From contig CANQWN010000007.1 in the NCBI GenBank assembly GCA_947627575.1, positions 45,909-109,908 on the forward strand: 64,000 nucleotides of DNA. Direction: 5' to 3'. The notes under the pieces are model-generated. The model saw nothing but the letters and a program-made list of their open reading frames with translations. It was not told the DNA's origin and searched no databases. The position numbers were made by a program, and so were the translations under genes. This DNA is from an uncultured Clostridia bacterium. GTDB taxonomy: Bacteria; Bacillota; Clostridia; Christensenellales; Borkfalkiaceae. Below, one piece after another: positions 41,075 through 49,728 of this stretch; positions within the stretch are counted from its first letter, which is position 1; each line of letters opens with the position of its first letter.

Positions 41075-42871
41075 ATGAACGTAGATATCCAAAAACTTAA
41101 AAACATTTTGCTTTCCTGCGAAAAGCCCGCGCGTTACGTGGGCGGGGAATACGGCGCGCCCGCGCTTAAAGAAAGCGGGTTCCTCTTCTGCCTGTGCTTC
41201 CCCGATTTATACGAAGTGGGCACAAGCAACCTCGGGATAAAGATCGTTGCGGAAAGCGTAAACGCCCGCGGATATACCGCGGATTTTTGCTACGCGCCGT
41301 ACAGGGACTTCGGCGCCGCGCTGAAAGCCGCGGGGATACCGCTGTATTCGCTGGGGCTGAAAAAGCCGCTTGCGGAATTTGATATGTTAGGCTTTTCGCT
41401 GCAATTCGAGCTGTGCTACACAAACGTGCTGTATATGCTTGATCTGGCGGGGATACCCCTTTTGCGCAAGGACAGAGAGGGCGGAAAATATCCGCTGATT
41501 GCGCTGGGCGGACCCTGCGCCGTCAACCCCGAACCCCTTGCCGACTTTGCCGACATAGTTTTTGTGGGCGACGGGGAAGAAACCGACGCGCTTGTGGGCG
41601 AGGCGTACGTAAGGTGCGGCGGCGCAAACGAAAAGTTTTACGACGAAATATCGCGCATAGACGGGGTATACCTCCCCTCCCGCACCGCCGTGAATTATTC
41701 GCCCGACGGGAAGATAACTTCGTTCGGCGGGACGACGCGGGTAAAAAAGGCGATTGTGAAAAATCTCGACGGGGCGGTGTTCCCCGAAAAAATATGCGTG
41801 CCCAACTGCGAAAGCGTGCACGACCGCGCCGTGATTGAGGTTATGCGCGGCTGTTACCGCGGGTGCAGGTTCTGTCAGGCGGGCTTTATCTACCGCCCCG
41901 TGCGCGCCCGTTCCGTGCAGACGCTTACAAGGCAGGCTTGCGCCCTTATCAAAAACACGGGCTACGGGGAAGTAAGCCTGAATTCCCTTTCCACGGGCGA
42001 TTATCCGCACCTGAAAGAATTGCTGAAAAGCCTTAAAGCGCAATTGCCGGGCGACGTTACGCTTGCCCTGCCCTCTCTGCGCGCGGACAGCTTCGAGGGG
42101 GATTTCACGCAGGACGCAAGGCGTATTTCTCTTACCTTTGCGCCCGAAGCGGGCACGCAACGCCTGCGCGACGCAATAAACAAGGACATCACCGAAGAGG
42201 AAATTTTAAAAGCCGCCGAAAGCGCGTTCGACGCGGGATATTCCGCGGTGAAATTGTATTTTATGTTGGGATTGCCAACCGAAACGGACGAGGATATAGC
42301 GGGCATAAACGACATATGCGCGAAGATAAAAGGGCTGTATAACAAACAGAAGCGCGCAAAGCCTTTGCGCATTTCGGTATCCTGCGCGACGTTTATCCCA
42401 AAGCCGTTTACCCCCTTCCAATGGGAAAAGCAGTGCGGCGAAGAGGAAATTACGCGCAAGCTGGACGTGCTGAAACGCACTTTGAAAGTGAAAGGCGTTA
42501 CGTTAAGCTGGTCCGATAACTTTGCCGCAAAGCTGGAGGCGGTGTTCGCCCGCGGCGACAGAAAACTATCAAAAGTGCTTTGCCGCGCCTATGAAAACGG
42601 TTGCATCTTCGACGGATGGGACAAGGAATTCAACCGCGCGGGCTGGCAAAAGGCGTTTGACGAGACGGGCGTGCGCCCCGACGAATACACCCGCGAATGG
42701 GACGAAAACGAAATATTGCCGTGGGACATAATAGACGTGGGCGTGGACAAAAAATTTTTTGCGGAAGAGCGGAAACGCGCCTACGGCGGCAAAGTGACGG
42801 GCAGTTGCCTGCAATCCTGCAAAGGGTGCGGGTTACAGAAAGTATGCCCCGCCGCGGGAGGCGAAAAATGA
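41075..42871 (+). CDS. TIGR03960-type B12-binding radical SAM protein
   Basis: A 598-residue iron-sulfur enzyme of unknown reaction. A cobalamin-binding-like N-terminal domain (GFLFCLCFPDLYEVGTSNLG, LGGPCAVNPEPLADFADIVFVGDGEE) is followed by the radical SAM cluster motif CYRGCRFC and a TIM-barrel (residues 260-480). A Cys-rich end, CLQSCKGCGLQKVC, probably binds a second cluster. It partners with the TIGR03936/DUF2344 gene that overlaps its stop. In many bacteria this pair precedes rng-rplU-rpmA; rng is absent here. Start moved from 41051 to 41075 because of the promoter. Confidence 0.92.
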   Translation: MNVDIQKLKNILLSCEKPARYVGGEYGAPALKESGFLFCLCFPDLYEVGTSNLGIKIVAESVNARGYTADFCYAPYRDFGAALKAAGIPLYSLGLKKPLAEFDMLGFSLQFELCYTNVLYMLDLAGIPLLRKDREGGKYPLIALGGPCAVNPEPLADFADIVFVGDGEETDALVGEAYVRCGGANEKFYDEISRIDGVYLPSRTAVNYSPDGKITSFGGTTRVKKAIVKNLDGAVFPEKICVPNCESVHDRAVIEVMRGCYRGCRFCQAGFIYRPVRARSVQTLTRQACALIKNTGYGEVSLNSLSTGDYPHLKELLKSLKAQLPGDVTLALPSLRADSFEGDFTQDARRISLTFAPEAGTQRLRDAINKDITEEEILKAAESAFDAGYSAVKLYFMLGLPTETDEDIAGINDICAKIKGLYNKQKRAKPLRISVSCATFIPKPFTPFQWEKQCGEEEITRKLDVLKRTLKVKGVTLSWSDNFAAKLEAVFARGDRKLSKVLCRAYENGCIFDGWDKEFNRAGWQKAFDETGVRPDEYTREWDENEILPWDIIDVGVDKKFFAEERKRAYGGKVTGSCLQSCKGCGLQKVCPAAGGEK

Positions 42872-43458
42872 TAGCTTTCAGATATTCCAAAACGGATGAA
42901 GCGATATACCTTTCCCACCTCGACCTTTTAAGGCACGTGGACAGAACTTTGCGCCGCGCGGGGATAAAGGTTAATTTAAGCGAAGGTTTTCACAGGCACC
43001 CCAAAATTTTTTTGAACAATCCCCTGCCCCTCGGCGTGGGGTCTGTCGCCGAATACGGCGCCGCGGACTGCGAATACGGCGGAAACTTTGCCGAAGCGTT
43101 TAACGCCGCGTCCCCCGCGGGGATAAAATGTTTAAGCTATGTAAAGACGGACAAAAACCCCAACTTCGCAAACACGATAGAATACTGCGGCTACACCTGC
43201 GGGGGGATAACCCCCTTTTGCGTTGAAAAGTTTTTAGGTGAAAAAAGCGTGACGATAACCGATATGCGCGGGCGGGAAACGGATATCATCCCGAAAATAG
43301 TTAAGCTGGAATTTACGCAAAGCGGGCTTTATTTCGAGCTTAAATGCGGCACGGAAAATTTGCGTCCGGACCTTTTTTGCCGCTTTCTGGAAGCGCGCTT
43401 CGGCGGAAAAGCCGTAAATCTTTTGAAAATACGGGCGTTCGGGCAAAACGTTTTTTAA
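42868..43458 (+). CDS. TIGR03936/DUF2344 protein, partner of the radical SAM enzyme
   Basis: A 196-residue protein with IAFRYSKTDEAIYLSHLDLLRHVDRTLRRAGI and the SEGFHRHPKIFLNNPLPLGVGS signature. Function unknown; it is often fused to the upstream radical SAM protein in other genomes. The ATGA overlap with the upstream stop shows translational coupling. The ORF track's start at 42697 lies inside the radical SAM gene and is rejected. Confidence 0.92.
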   Translation: MIAFRYSKTDEAIYLSHLDLLRHVDRTLRRAGIKVNLSEGFHRHPKIFLNNPLPLGVGSVAEYGAADCEYGGNFAEAFNAASPAGIKCLSYVKTDKNPNFANTIEYCGYTCGGITPFCVEKFLGEKSVTITDMRGRETDIIPKIVKLEFTQSGLYFELKCGTENLRPDLFCRFLEARFGGKAVNLLKIRAFGQNVF

Positions 43459-43460
43459 GC

Positions 43461-43493
43461 AAAAAAATACCCGCGCCGCAGGGGCCCGGGTAT
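43461..43493 (-). terminator. terminator after the 43529 gene
   Basis: ATACCCG...CGGGTAT hairpin with TTTTTTTGC on the minus strand. It also lies just past the convergent DUF2344 stop. Confidence 0.65.
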
Positions 43494-43528
43494 GATAAGT
43501 TTGCGGTATGCGTAAAGCGCGCCGCGGC

Positions 43529-43966
43529 TTAAAGATAAGTTTTCAGTTTTTCTTCAAAACTTTCTTCAAGCGTTATAAGTTCGGTAAGAAGTTTTTTCAC
43601 TTCGCCGTCCATTGTCTTTTCGCCGTCGGAAAGGGAAGTTTTAAGGCAAGTAAGCCCCGTAACCGTGCCCTTTATCATCATTTCCGCAATATGTTGCGCG
43701 GAATTATCCGCAACGGTGTTCATCTTTATCGCCATATTCATCATGGCTTTTTTTACGGCTCCCGGTTCTTTCAGGTCAAGCCCGTATTTTTTTGCAAGTT
43801 GCGCCGCTTCGCCGCATATCCGCTCGTATTCCTCGTGTTCGCGCATTATCTCTTCGCGTATCGCGGAATCCTCTATCTGCGGCATTATGTCTGAAATGGA
43901 CGTAAGGGCAAGCTGTGCGTTGCGGTAAATTTCGGCGAGTATTTCGCTGTCTGATTTAATTTCCAT
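43529..43966 (-). CDS. unknown all-helical protein (145 aa)
   Basis: A soluble, all-alpha protein with long heptad-like helices (EILAEIYRNAQLALTSISDIMPQIEDSAIREEIMREHEEYERI). The EHEEY stretch in a four-helix pattern recalls ferritin-like folds, but a second set of metal ligands is not obvious. Starts at 43966 with GGGGAT upstream; the track's earlier start adds a basic stretch without support. Single gene between two convergent/divergent units. No function assigned. Confidence 0.75.
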   Translation of the reverse strand: MEIKSDSEILAEIYRNAQLALTSISDIMPQIEDSAIREEIMREHEEYERICGEAAQLAKKYGLDLKEPGAVKKAMMNMAIKMNTVADNSAQHIAEMMIKGTVTGLTCLKTSLSDGEKTMDGEVKKLLTELITLEESFEEKLKTYL

Positions 43967-44042
43967 ATCATCCCCCTTTTTATAAGTTTGCCGCCGCGCC
44001 CGCAAATTATACGAAGTATAAATTATTTAACCCGAAAAACGC

Positions 44043-44071
44043 TTGACTTATCCTCTTTGTTGTGTTAAATT
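44043..44071 (+). promoter_or_regulatory. rplU-rpmA promoter
   Basis: TTGACT (44043-44048), 17-nt spacer, TAAATT (44066-44071). Confidence 0.65.
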
Positions 44072-44077
44072 AAATGT

Positions 44078-44171
44078 CGAGCCGCTCGGAACGGGCTTTT
44101 TAAACGCGCATTGCGCTGCCTATCCCTTTGGGTAATTGTATCCGGCGAGACTGGTTAGAGGAGGTATTTTT
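44078..44171 (+). promoter_or_regulatory. rplU leader, candidate L21 leader RNA
   Basis: A roughly 94-nt leader with GAGCCGCTCGGAACGGGCT and CCCTTTGGG hairpin parts, ending GGCGAGACTGGTTAGAGGAGG at the ribosome binding site. L21 leaders are a known class in Bacillota, and this one fits in position and length. The consensus could not be checked. Confidence 0.5.
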
Positions 44172-44540
44172 ATGTACGCTATTTTTGAAAACGGCAGCAA
44201 ACAGTACAAAGCGGAGATCGGCAACGTGATCAAAGTGGAAAAACTTGACGCCGCCGTAGGCACCACCGTTTCTTTCCCCGTCATCCTTATTGCCGACGAA
44301 AAGGGTATAAAGGCAGGCGCGGAAGTTGCAAGCGCGAGGGTTACCGCAGAGGTCGTTTCGCAGGGCAAGGACAAGAAGATAATCGTCTTCAAGTACAAAG
44401 CCAAAAAGAACGAACGCAAGAAGCAGGGTCACAGGCAGCCCTACACCCAAATCAAAGTAACTGCAATCGGCGCGCCCGCGGCGAAGAAAGCCGCAACGAA
44501 GGCGAAGAAAGCCGAAGCCGAAGATAAAAAGGAGGACTAA
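44172..44540 (+). CDS. rplU: 50S ribosomal protein L21
   Basis: A 122-residue 23S rRNA-binding protein: [26 protein letters not shown] and [23 protein letters not shown]. It has a 20-residue Lys/Ala-rich C-terminal extension beyond the normal end ([20 protein letters not shown]). The ORF track starts 12 codons early; GAGGAGG sits before the ATG at 44172. Confidence 0.97.
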   Translation: MYAIFENGSKQYKAEIGNVIKVEKLDAAVGTTVSFPVILIADEKGIKAGAEVASARVTAEVVSQGKDKKIIVFKYKAKKNERKKQGHRQPYTQIKVTAIGAPAAKKAATKAKKAEAEDKKED

Positions 44541-44541
44541 T

Positions 44542-44820
44542 ATGTTTTTTATAAGTTTATTTGCGCATAAAAAAGGTACCGGTTCCTCGCACAACGGCAG
44601 GGACAGCGAAGCCAAAAGATTGGGCGTAAAACGTTCCGACGGGCAGTTCGTGCTTGCCGGAAACATACTTGTAAGACAGCGCGGCAGCAAGTTTAAGGCA
44701 GGCAGCGGCGTTGGTATGGGCAAGGACGATACGCTGTTTGCATTGGTAGACGGAACGGTACGTTTTGAAAGAGTAGGCAAAGACGGTAAGCAGGTTTGCG
44801 TATATCCCGTCGCGGAATAA
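44542..44820 (+). CDS. rpmA: 50S ribosomal protein L27 with unusual N-terminus
   Basis: A 92-residue protein. From residue 8 the sequence [24 protein letters not shown] matches L27 with its peptidyl-transferase-centre tail. The first seven residues, MFFISLF, take the place of the Bacillota extension that usually ends LQFF and is cut by the protease Prp. The LQFF motif is missing, and prp, normally between rplU and rpmA, is absent: the two genes are one base apart. Confidence 0.95.
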   Translation: MFFISLFAHKKGTGSSHNGRDSEAKRLGVKRSDGQFVLAGNILVRQRGSKFKAGSGVGMGKDDTLFALVDGTVRFERVGKDGKQVCVYPVAE

Positions 44821-44826
44821 AAAAAC

Positions 44827-44855
44827 AAAGGGCTTTTTCAAGCCCTTATTTTTTT
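44827..44855 (+). terminator. rplU-rpmA terminator
   Basis: AAGGGCT/AGCCCTT with a short loop and ATTTTTTT. Confidence 0.8.
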
Positions 44856-44866
44856 GAGGTGAATAT

Positions 44867-45367
44867 ATGTTGAAAGTTTCGCCTTTGAAAGACGAAACCC
44901 TGCCGCTGTTCACCGCCCTGTTCAAGGCGTATTACGCCGAACTCGGCTGTGAGGACGACGCGGAGACGGTGGTTGAAGATTACGTTGTGCCGGATTTGCT
45001 GGCGGGGCTTTTGCGCGTGGACGTTGTAGAGGACGACGGCGCGCCCGCGGGGTTTGTGATTTACCAGCGCGACGAAATAGACAACGATTGGAACTTTAAG
45101 GAGGGCTGGGGCGACATACGTGAAATTTACGTACACCCCTCCTTCCGCCGTAAAGGTTTGGGCAGGTTTTTGCTTTACACCGCCGAAATGCGGTTGGACG
45201 AAAGCGGAACCGAAAGGGCGTATTGCCTGCCCACCCCCTCCGCCCTGCCCTTTTTTAAGGCGTGCGGATATGCCGACTGCGGCGAATACGACGAAGAGAC
45301 AGATTGCCCCGTATATATAAAGCCGTCGCTGAAAAACGGCTGTGGGGAACGCAAAGCGCGCAAATAA
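44867..45367 (+). CDS. GNAT family N-acetyltransferase
   Basis: A 166-residue acetyl-CoA-dependent transferase. Motif A is IYVHPSFRRKGLGRFLLYTA, and the ends hold ALPFFKACGYADCGEY, the usual C-terminal strand. The substrate is unknown. GAGG precedes the ATG. The stop codon lies inside the stem of a perfect terminator hairpin. Confidence 0.9.
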   Translation: MLKVSPLKDETLPLFTALFKAYYAELGCEDDAETVVEDYVVPDLLAGLLRVDVVEDDGAPAGFVIYQRDEIDNDWNFKEGWGDIREIYVHPSFRRKGLGRFLLYTAEMRLDESGTERAYCLPTPSALPFFKACGYADCGEYDEETDCPVYIKPSLKNGCGERKARK

Positions 45368-45402
45368 AAACTTTTGAAAAGTTTTTATTTGCGCGCCGTT
45401 TT
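45356..45402 (+). terminator. terminator of the GNAT gene
   Basis: A very long stem, GCGCGCAAATAAAAACTTTT/AAAAGTTTTTATTTGCGCGC (20 bp), followed by CGTTTTTTATC. The GNAT stop codon is in the first arm. Confidence 0.85.
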
Positions 45403-45423
45403 TTATCTAAATTTTTCATACGC

Positions 45424-45452
45424 TTGATTTTAGTTTACCTTTATTATATAAT
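45424..45452 (+). promoter_or_regulatory. promoter of the repeat-lipoprotein pair
   Basis: TTGATT (45424-45429), 17-nt spacer, TATAAT (45447-45452). Confidence 0.75.
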
Positions 45453-45487
45453 TAAAGAAAAGAGCGCTGTCTCACGGAAAGATTTAT

Positions 45488-47017
45488 ATGAGAAAAATTC
45501 TTTTGTTTATTTTTGCCGCCGTGTTTATAACCGCGGCGGGGATATGCCTGTCGGCTTGCTTTTTGGGCTCCTGCTTTGTTTCGGCTTGTTCCGGTTGCGC
45601 GGAAGACTGCCGCCACACCATGGGTTGCAAAAGCTGTAAAAGCGGGCACACGCATAACTATGAATACGAATTGGCTATCGAACCCACTTGCACAAGCGGC
45701 GGGCAGATAAAAGCTGCCTGCGATTGCGGCAGTACTTATACCGAGGACCTGCCGCCGTTGGGGCACCAACCCGGCAAACTGCTGGATTCCAAACAACCCA
45801 CCTGCACCGAAGAAGGGTACGAGAAATACACCTGCTCGCGGTGCAACAAACAGTACCGCGTAACATTGCAGAGGCAACACAACATAGTTGAAGACCCCGA
45901 AGTGCCCGCCACCTGCGAACACGGGGGTATGTCGGCGGGTTCGCACTGTTCGGAATGCGGGCTTGAAATAGTGCACCGCACAACCTATCCCGCCCTTCCG
46001 CACAACACCACTGTTACCGCGCCGGGTAAAGCGGCGGGCTGCCTTGAAGCGGGCTTACAGCCCACGCTGTATTGCAGTTCCTGCCACAAAACTTTCGGCG
46101 GCGAAGTTATACCCGCCACGGGACATTCCGACGAAGACAACGACGGCTATTGCGACGCGTGCGGCACGCTTGCAAACGATAACGCCACGCCCATAGACGA
46201 CATAGCGGGGTTGCTTGCGGTTGCGGACAATCCCGGCGGAACGTACATCCTCGAAGGCGATATTTCAATTGCCGGCAGGGAATGGACGCCCATCGGCGAC
46301 GAAGAAACGCCGTTTACGGGCAAATTCTTCGGCAACGGGCACACCATAAGCGGACTTACGATGACGGTGAACGGCAATTTGGGCAAAGTAAACTGCGGGC
46401 TGTTCGGCAAAAACGACGGCGCGATAGTGGGTTTGAAACTTAAAGACGTGCGGATAATATGCAACACCGCGTCGGGCAGTATCGGCGGCATTGCGGGCAT
46501 AAACGCGGGCGCCGTTTCCGAATGTACGGTAACCAACTTCCTGATAGATCAAAGCTGGAACGAACACATAGAAGCGGATATAAGAACCAACATAGACGTA
46601 AGCAGAAGCCCGGATATGTCCATAGGCGCGATTGCGGGCGTAAATAAAGGCAAGATAAGCGGCTGTATGTCGGATATCTTTTCGATACTGAACAACTATG
46701 AACAGATATACAGCATACACGACGCAATGATAATGGACAGCTACAGCTTTATAGTAAACGCCAAAATAAGCGTTGGCTGTATTGCGGGCGCAAACGAGGG
46801 CGAAGTTAAAGGTTGCAGTAACACCGGCGGGCGCGAAGCGGTATTCACCGTGGGCGCACAAAAGAACGGCGGCAAATGCGAATCCAACGTAACCGCATAT
46901 ATAGGCGGAATTGTGGGAAGCGGAAACGCGCCCGAGGAATGTAACGATTTGGGGCTTACCGTACAGCAGATAGTAAAATCCGGCGGCAGAATTACGGTAA
47001 CCGACTATAAAAATTAA
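45488..47017 (+). CDS. repeat-rich surface lipoprotein with beta-helix domain (paralogue 1)
   Basis: A 509-residue exported protein with lipobox LSAC at the end of a hydrophobic signal. Residues 25-235 hold several Cys-pair modules of the form PTC..EGY..YTC..C, each probably a small zinc or disulfide ribbon, ending GHSDEDNDGYCDACG. From about 245 the sequence turns into GLUG-like repeats (SGLTMTVNG, GLFGKNDGAIVGLKLKDV, GGIAGINAGAVSECTV), typical of a parallel beta-helix. Such proteins are usually found on gut Clostridia cell surfaces; a binding or adhesion role is inferred. 12 nt before its paralogue. Confidence 0.8.
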   Translation: MRKILLFIFAAVFITAAGICLSACFLGSCFVSACSGCAEDCRHTMGCKSCKSGHTHNYEYELAIEPTCTSGGQIKAACDCGSTYTEDLPPLGHQPGKLLDSKQPTCTEEGYEKYTCSRCNKQYRVTLQRQHNIVEDPEVPATCEHGGMSAGSHCSECGLEIVHRTTYPALPHNTTVTAPGKAAGCLEAGLQPTLYCSSCHKTFGGEVIPATGHSDEDNDGYCDACGTLANDNATPIDDIAGLLAVADNPGGTYILEGDISIAGREWTPIGDEETPFTGKFFGNGHTISGLTMTVNGNLGKVNCGLFGKNDGAIVGLKLKDVRIICNTASGSIGGIAGINAGAVSECTVTNFLIDQSWNEHIEADIRTNIDVSRSPDMSIGAIAGVNKGKISGCMSDIFSILNNYEQIYSIHDAMIMDSYSFIVNAKISVGCIAGANEGEVKGCSNTGGREAVFTVGAQKNGGKCESNVTAYIGGIVGSGNAPEECNDLGLTVQQIVKSGGRITVTDYKN

Positions 47018-47029
47018 GGAGGCGGCGAT

Positions 47030-48553
47030 ATGAAAAAATATATTATTGCATTGATAGCTGTTATGTCGGTTGCGTTATGCGTTGCCTTCGGCGTAGGGTG
47101 CGGCGGCTGTAAGAATAAAAACAGCCGTTCAAAATGCGACCACAATTGGGTTGTAATCTATTCCGGCGCATCCTGCCACCGTACGGAAACAATGTATTGC
47201 ACAAAATGCCTTACCGTAAGCACATACGTAGATTATGACGCTTCGTTTGAAGAGCACTACTGCCTGCCCGAGGACGAGAACATAAAATACCTTTACGAAT
47301 TGCCCGGGCACACGTTGGGGAACAATATCGAAAACGCGGTGTGCTATTACTGCAACCAAAGAATTTCACCCGACGATAAATTGGTGAACCACGATTACAA
47401 AAAGGCGGTTATACCCGAAATACCCGCCACCTGCTATTCCGAGGGCAAAACGGCGATAGAATACTGCGAAATTTGCGGCTTTATAAGAAGCGGCGGCGAA
47501 GTTATACCCAAAGCGGAACACGATACCGAAATTACAAAGCCGGCTGTTCCGCCCACCTGCACGGAAGAGGGAAAAACCGAGGAGATAGCCTGCAAAACGT
47601 GCGGCTATGTGCAAAAATCTCAACAGGCTGTGCCGCCCACGGGGCACAAAGATTTGGATCAGGATCTGAAATGCGACGTATGCGAAGCGGAAATAGAAGT
47701 GCAATTTACCGAAATACACAACGCCGCCCAACTGCAAGCCATAAACGATAATTTAAGCGGAAGCTATATAATAGCCGAAAACATTTCGCTTTCCGGCGTA
47801 GAGTGGACGCCCATAGGTTTGAACGGCAGATCGTTCTGCGGCAGGCTGTACTCGCGGGAAGGCGTTACGATAAGCGGCTTGAATTATTCCTCAAACGCAG
47901 GCTTCGGCAGCGGTTACATAGGCTTGTTTGCGCGAAACTGCGGCGTTATAGACGGCGTTACGCTTACCGATTCCACCCTTACGCTTACCAACGGCGCGGG
48001 CGCGGTAGGCGGATTGGTGGGTCTTAACAACGGGGTTATACGCAACTGCAAAGTGGAAAACCTCACCGTATCCCACTCCTATTCGGAATCTCTTACGACA
48101 AGCAACGCCTCGGATACTGTCAACCGCAACGTACAAATTTCCATAGGCAGTATAACGGGCGAAAACAACGGCACGGTTTCGGGTTGCGAAAGCGCAAACC
48201 TGCAAATAACCGCCGAATATATCACAACCTTTAATTGGACGGGTTTCCTGACGGGATTTGACACGGGGCTTAAAGTTTACGTTTCCCTGAACGCCGGTAG
48301 CGACGTGGGGCTTAACAACGGCACGGTTTCGGGTTGCGTTTCAACGGCGGCAGGCACGCTTAACGTGTCGGCAAGAGGAAATGAATCCGGAGGCGTTCAA
48401 GACCGTGTCGCTTCAAACGTTTCGGCGCACATAGGCAAAAACGTTGGCGAGGGCAACGCCGCCGTGGACAGCGACGGTCAGCTTTGGAACGCCACGAGGA
48501 CGGAAGGCAATAACGGGCAGATAGGTTTAAACGGCGATTACGTGAAAAATTGA
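47030..48553 (+). CDS. repeat-rich surface lipoprotein with beta-helix domain (paralogue 2)
   Basis: A 507-residue paralogue of the preceding gene, with the same layout: lipoprotein signal ending FGVGC, Cys-pair modules (PTCTEEGKTEEIACKTC), the GHKDLDQDLKCDVCE linker, and GLUG-type repeats (GLFARNCGVIDGVTL, GLVGLNNGVIRNC). The pair probably arose by tandem duplication and are cotranscribed (12-nt gap, GGAGG). They may form a surface complex. Substrate or partner unknown. Confidence 0.8.
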   Translation: MKKYIIALIAVMSVALCVAFGVGCGGCKNKNSRSKCDHNWVVIYSGASCHRTETMYCTKCLTVSTYVDYDASFEEHYCLPEDENIKYLYELPGHTLGNNIENAVCYYCNQRISPDDKLVNHDYKKAVIPEIPATCYSEGKTAIEYCEICGFIRSGGEVIPKAEHDTEITKPAVPPTCTEEGKTEEIACKTCGYVQKSQQAVPPTGHKDLDQDLKCDVCEAEIEVQFTEIHNAAQLQAINDNLSGSYIIAENISLSGVEWTPIGLNGRSFCGRLYSREGVTISGLNYSSNAGFGSGYIGLFARNCGVIDGVTLTDSTLTLTNGAGAVGGLVGLNNGVIRNCKVENLTVSHSYSESLTTSNASDTVNRNVQISIGSITGENNGTVSGCESANLQITAEYITTFNWTGFLTGFDTGLKVYVSLNAGSDVGLNNGTVSGCVSTAAGTLNVSARGNESGGVQDRVASNVSAHIGKNVGEGNAAVDSDGQLWNATRTEGNNGQIGLNGDYVKN

Positions 48554-48570
48554 TTTTGCGGCGCATAAAA

Positions 48571-48600
48571 AAGGCGGCTTTTCAGCCGCCTTTTTGTTTT
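48571..48600. terminator. bidirectional terminator
   Basis: AAGGCGGCTT/(AA)GCCGCCTT with a short loop and TTTTTGTTTT. It lies between the repeat-lipoprotein pair and the convergent AEC gene. Confidence 0.8.
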
Positions 48601-48608
48601 GCGAATTT

Positions 48609-49637
48609 TTACGCCGATATGCCGAATATAGCCGCAACCGCGGTTATTACAAGCGGAATGGTAACCAAACTTAAAACCGTGCCCGAAACGAACCCGGAAG
48701 CGGCTGTGCGCGTATCCCCGCCGAAACTTTCAGCCATGGCAAGGACGGACGCCGCAGGCGACATAGCCATAGCTATAACGGGCGAAATGTAAACAAATTC
48801 CTCAAACCCGCTTGCCGCGCCCGCACCCAAAACGCCGCGGAAGGGCAAAGCCAACGCCAAAGTGAGAAAGGGCGCAACCGCAAGCCGCAAAAAGCCCGCA
48901 AAGTATGAACCTTTGTCCCCGAAAATGCTTTTAAAATCCATTTCCGCCACGCGCACGCCCACTATTATCATTGAAAGGGGCGCCGTCATATAGGATAAAT
49001 ACTGCGGCAACATACGCAGCTGTTCTGCGCCGTCAAGCATAAATATATTTATCTGCGGCACGAAGAACAGCGCCAAAGCCACCACGTTTGAAATTACGGT
49101 GGGGTTTAACAGCACCTTTTTAAGGCGTATGTTTTTTACGCTTCCCGTAATAAGCGCAACGCCGAACGTCCAGCACATAATGCTGAAAACCACGTTGAAC
49201 ACCATCATATACATAACCGCCACAGGGTTGCCGTCGGTAAAGGCTTCCACAAACGGTATGCCCAAAAATCCGCAATTGGAAAAGACGGCTATGTATGTGT
49301 ATACGTTTGCCGCGTCCTTCCTCTTATACCGTAAAAAAACAAGTTTGCAAAGCGCAAACATTATCCCCATTGCGGCAAAGGAAATTGCCGCCGTTATAGC
49401 AAAATTTTTAAGAAAGACCGTCTTTTTTATCGCCTGAACCACGGCGTAATCCTCTTCCGAAAATACGCAGAAGGAATTTATCGCCAAAGCCGGCTGGCAA
49501 ACATACAGCAACAGATTGCTTAACGTTACGGTTGCGCCTTCGCCGAAAAGTTTAAGTTTTTTAAGCGCAAACCCCGGCAACATAAACGCAAAAAGCACCG
49601 CCATAATAAGCAATACCTTTAAATAAACGTGTACCAT
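48609..49637 (-). CDS. AEC family auxin-efflux-type transporter
   Basis: A 342-residue permease with about 10 transmembrane helices. The first helices show FMLPGFALKKLKLFGEGAT and LLLYVCQPALAINSF, and the second half APLSMIIVGVRVAEMDF. AEC transporters carry organic acids such as malate or other anions; the substrate here is unknown. The ORF track starts at 49700, but a TTTACA-17-TATAAT promoter ends 7 nt before ATG 49637, so the gene is probably read from a leaderless mRNA. It is divergent from araC. Confidence 0.88.
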   Translation of the reverse strand: MVHVYLKVLLIMAVLFAFMLPGFALKKLKLFGEGATVTLSNLLLYVCQPALAINSFCVFSEEDYAVVQAIKKTVFLKNFAITAAISFAAMGIMFALCKLVFLRYKRKDAANVYTYIAVFSNCGFLGIPFVEAFTDGNPVAVMYMMVFNVVFSIMCWTFGVALITGSVKNIRLKKVLLNPTVISNVVALALFFVPQINIFMLDGAEQLRMLPQYLSYMTAPLSMIIVGVRVAEMDFKSIFGDKGSYFAGFLRLAVAPFLTLALALPFRGVLGAGAASGFEEFVYISPVIAMAMSPAASVLAMAESFGGDTRTAASGFVSGTVLSLVTIPLVITAVAAIFGISA

Positions 49638-49644
49638 AGCGTTA

Positions 49645-49673
49645 ATTATATCACTGCCGAAAAATATTGTAAA
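49645..49673 (-). promoter_or_regulatory. AEC gene promoter, leaderless arrangement
   Basis: TTTACA (49668-49673), 17-nt spacer, TATAAT (49645-49650) on the minus strand. Only 7 nt separate the -10 from the ATG. Confidence 0.8.
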
Positions 49674-49693
49674 CAATTTTGTTTTTGACAATA

Positions 49694-49722
49694 TGGACAA
49701 AACGGATATTTTGTGATATAAT
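49694..49722 (+). promoter_or_regulatory. araC promoter, leaderless arrangement
   Basis: TGGACA (49694-49699), 17-nt spacer ending TGA, TATAAT (49717-49722). The ATG at 49729 is 6 nt further on. Confidence 0.75.
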
Positions 49723-49728
49723 ACGGAT

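Noticed and set aside
49685-49722. TTGACA at 49685 as the araC -35 box
   Set aside because: It is 26 nt from the TATAAT, too far. TGGACA at 49694 gives the right 17-nt spacing.
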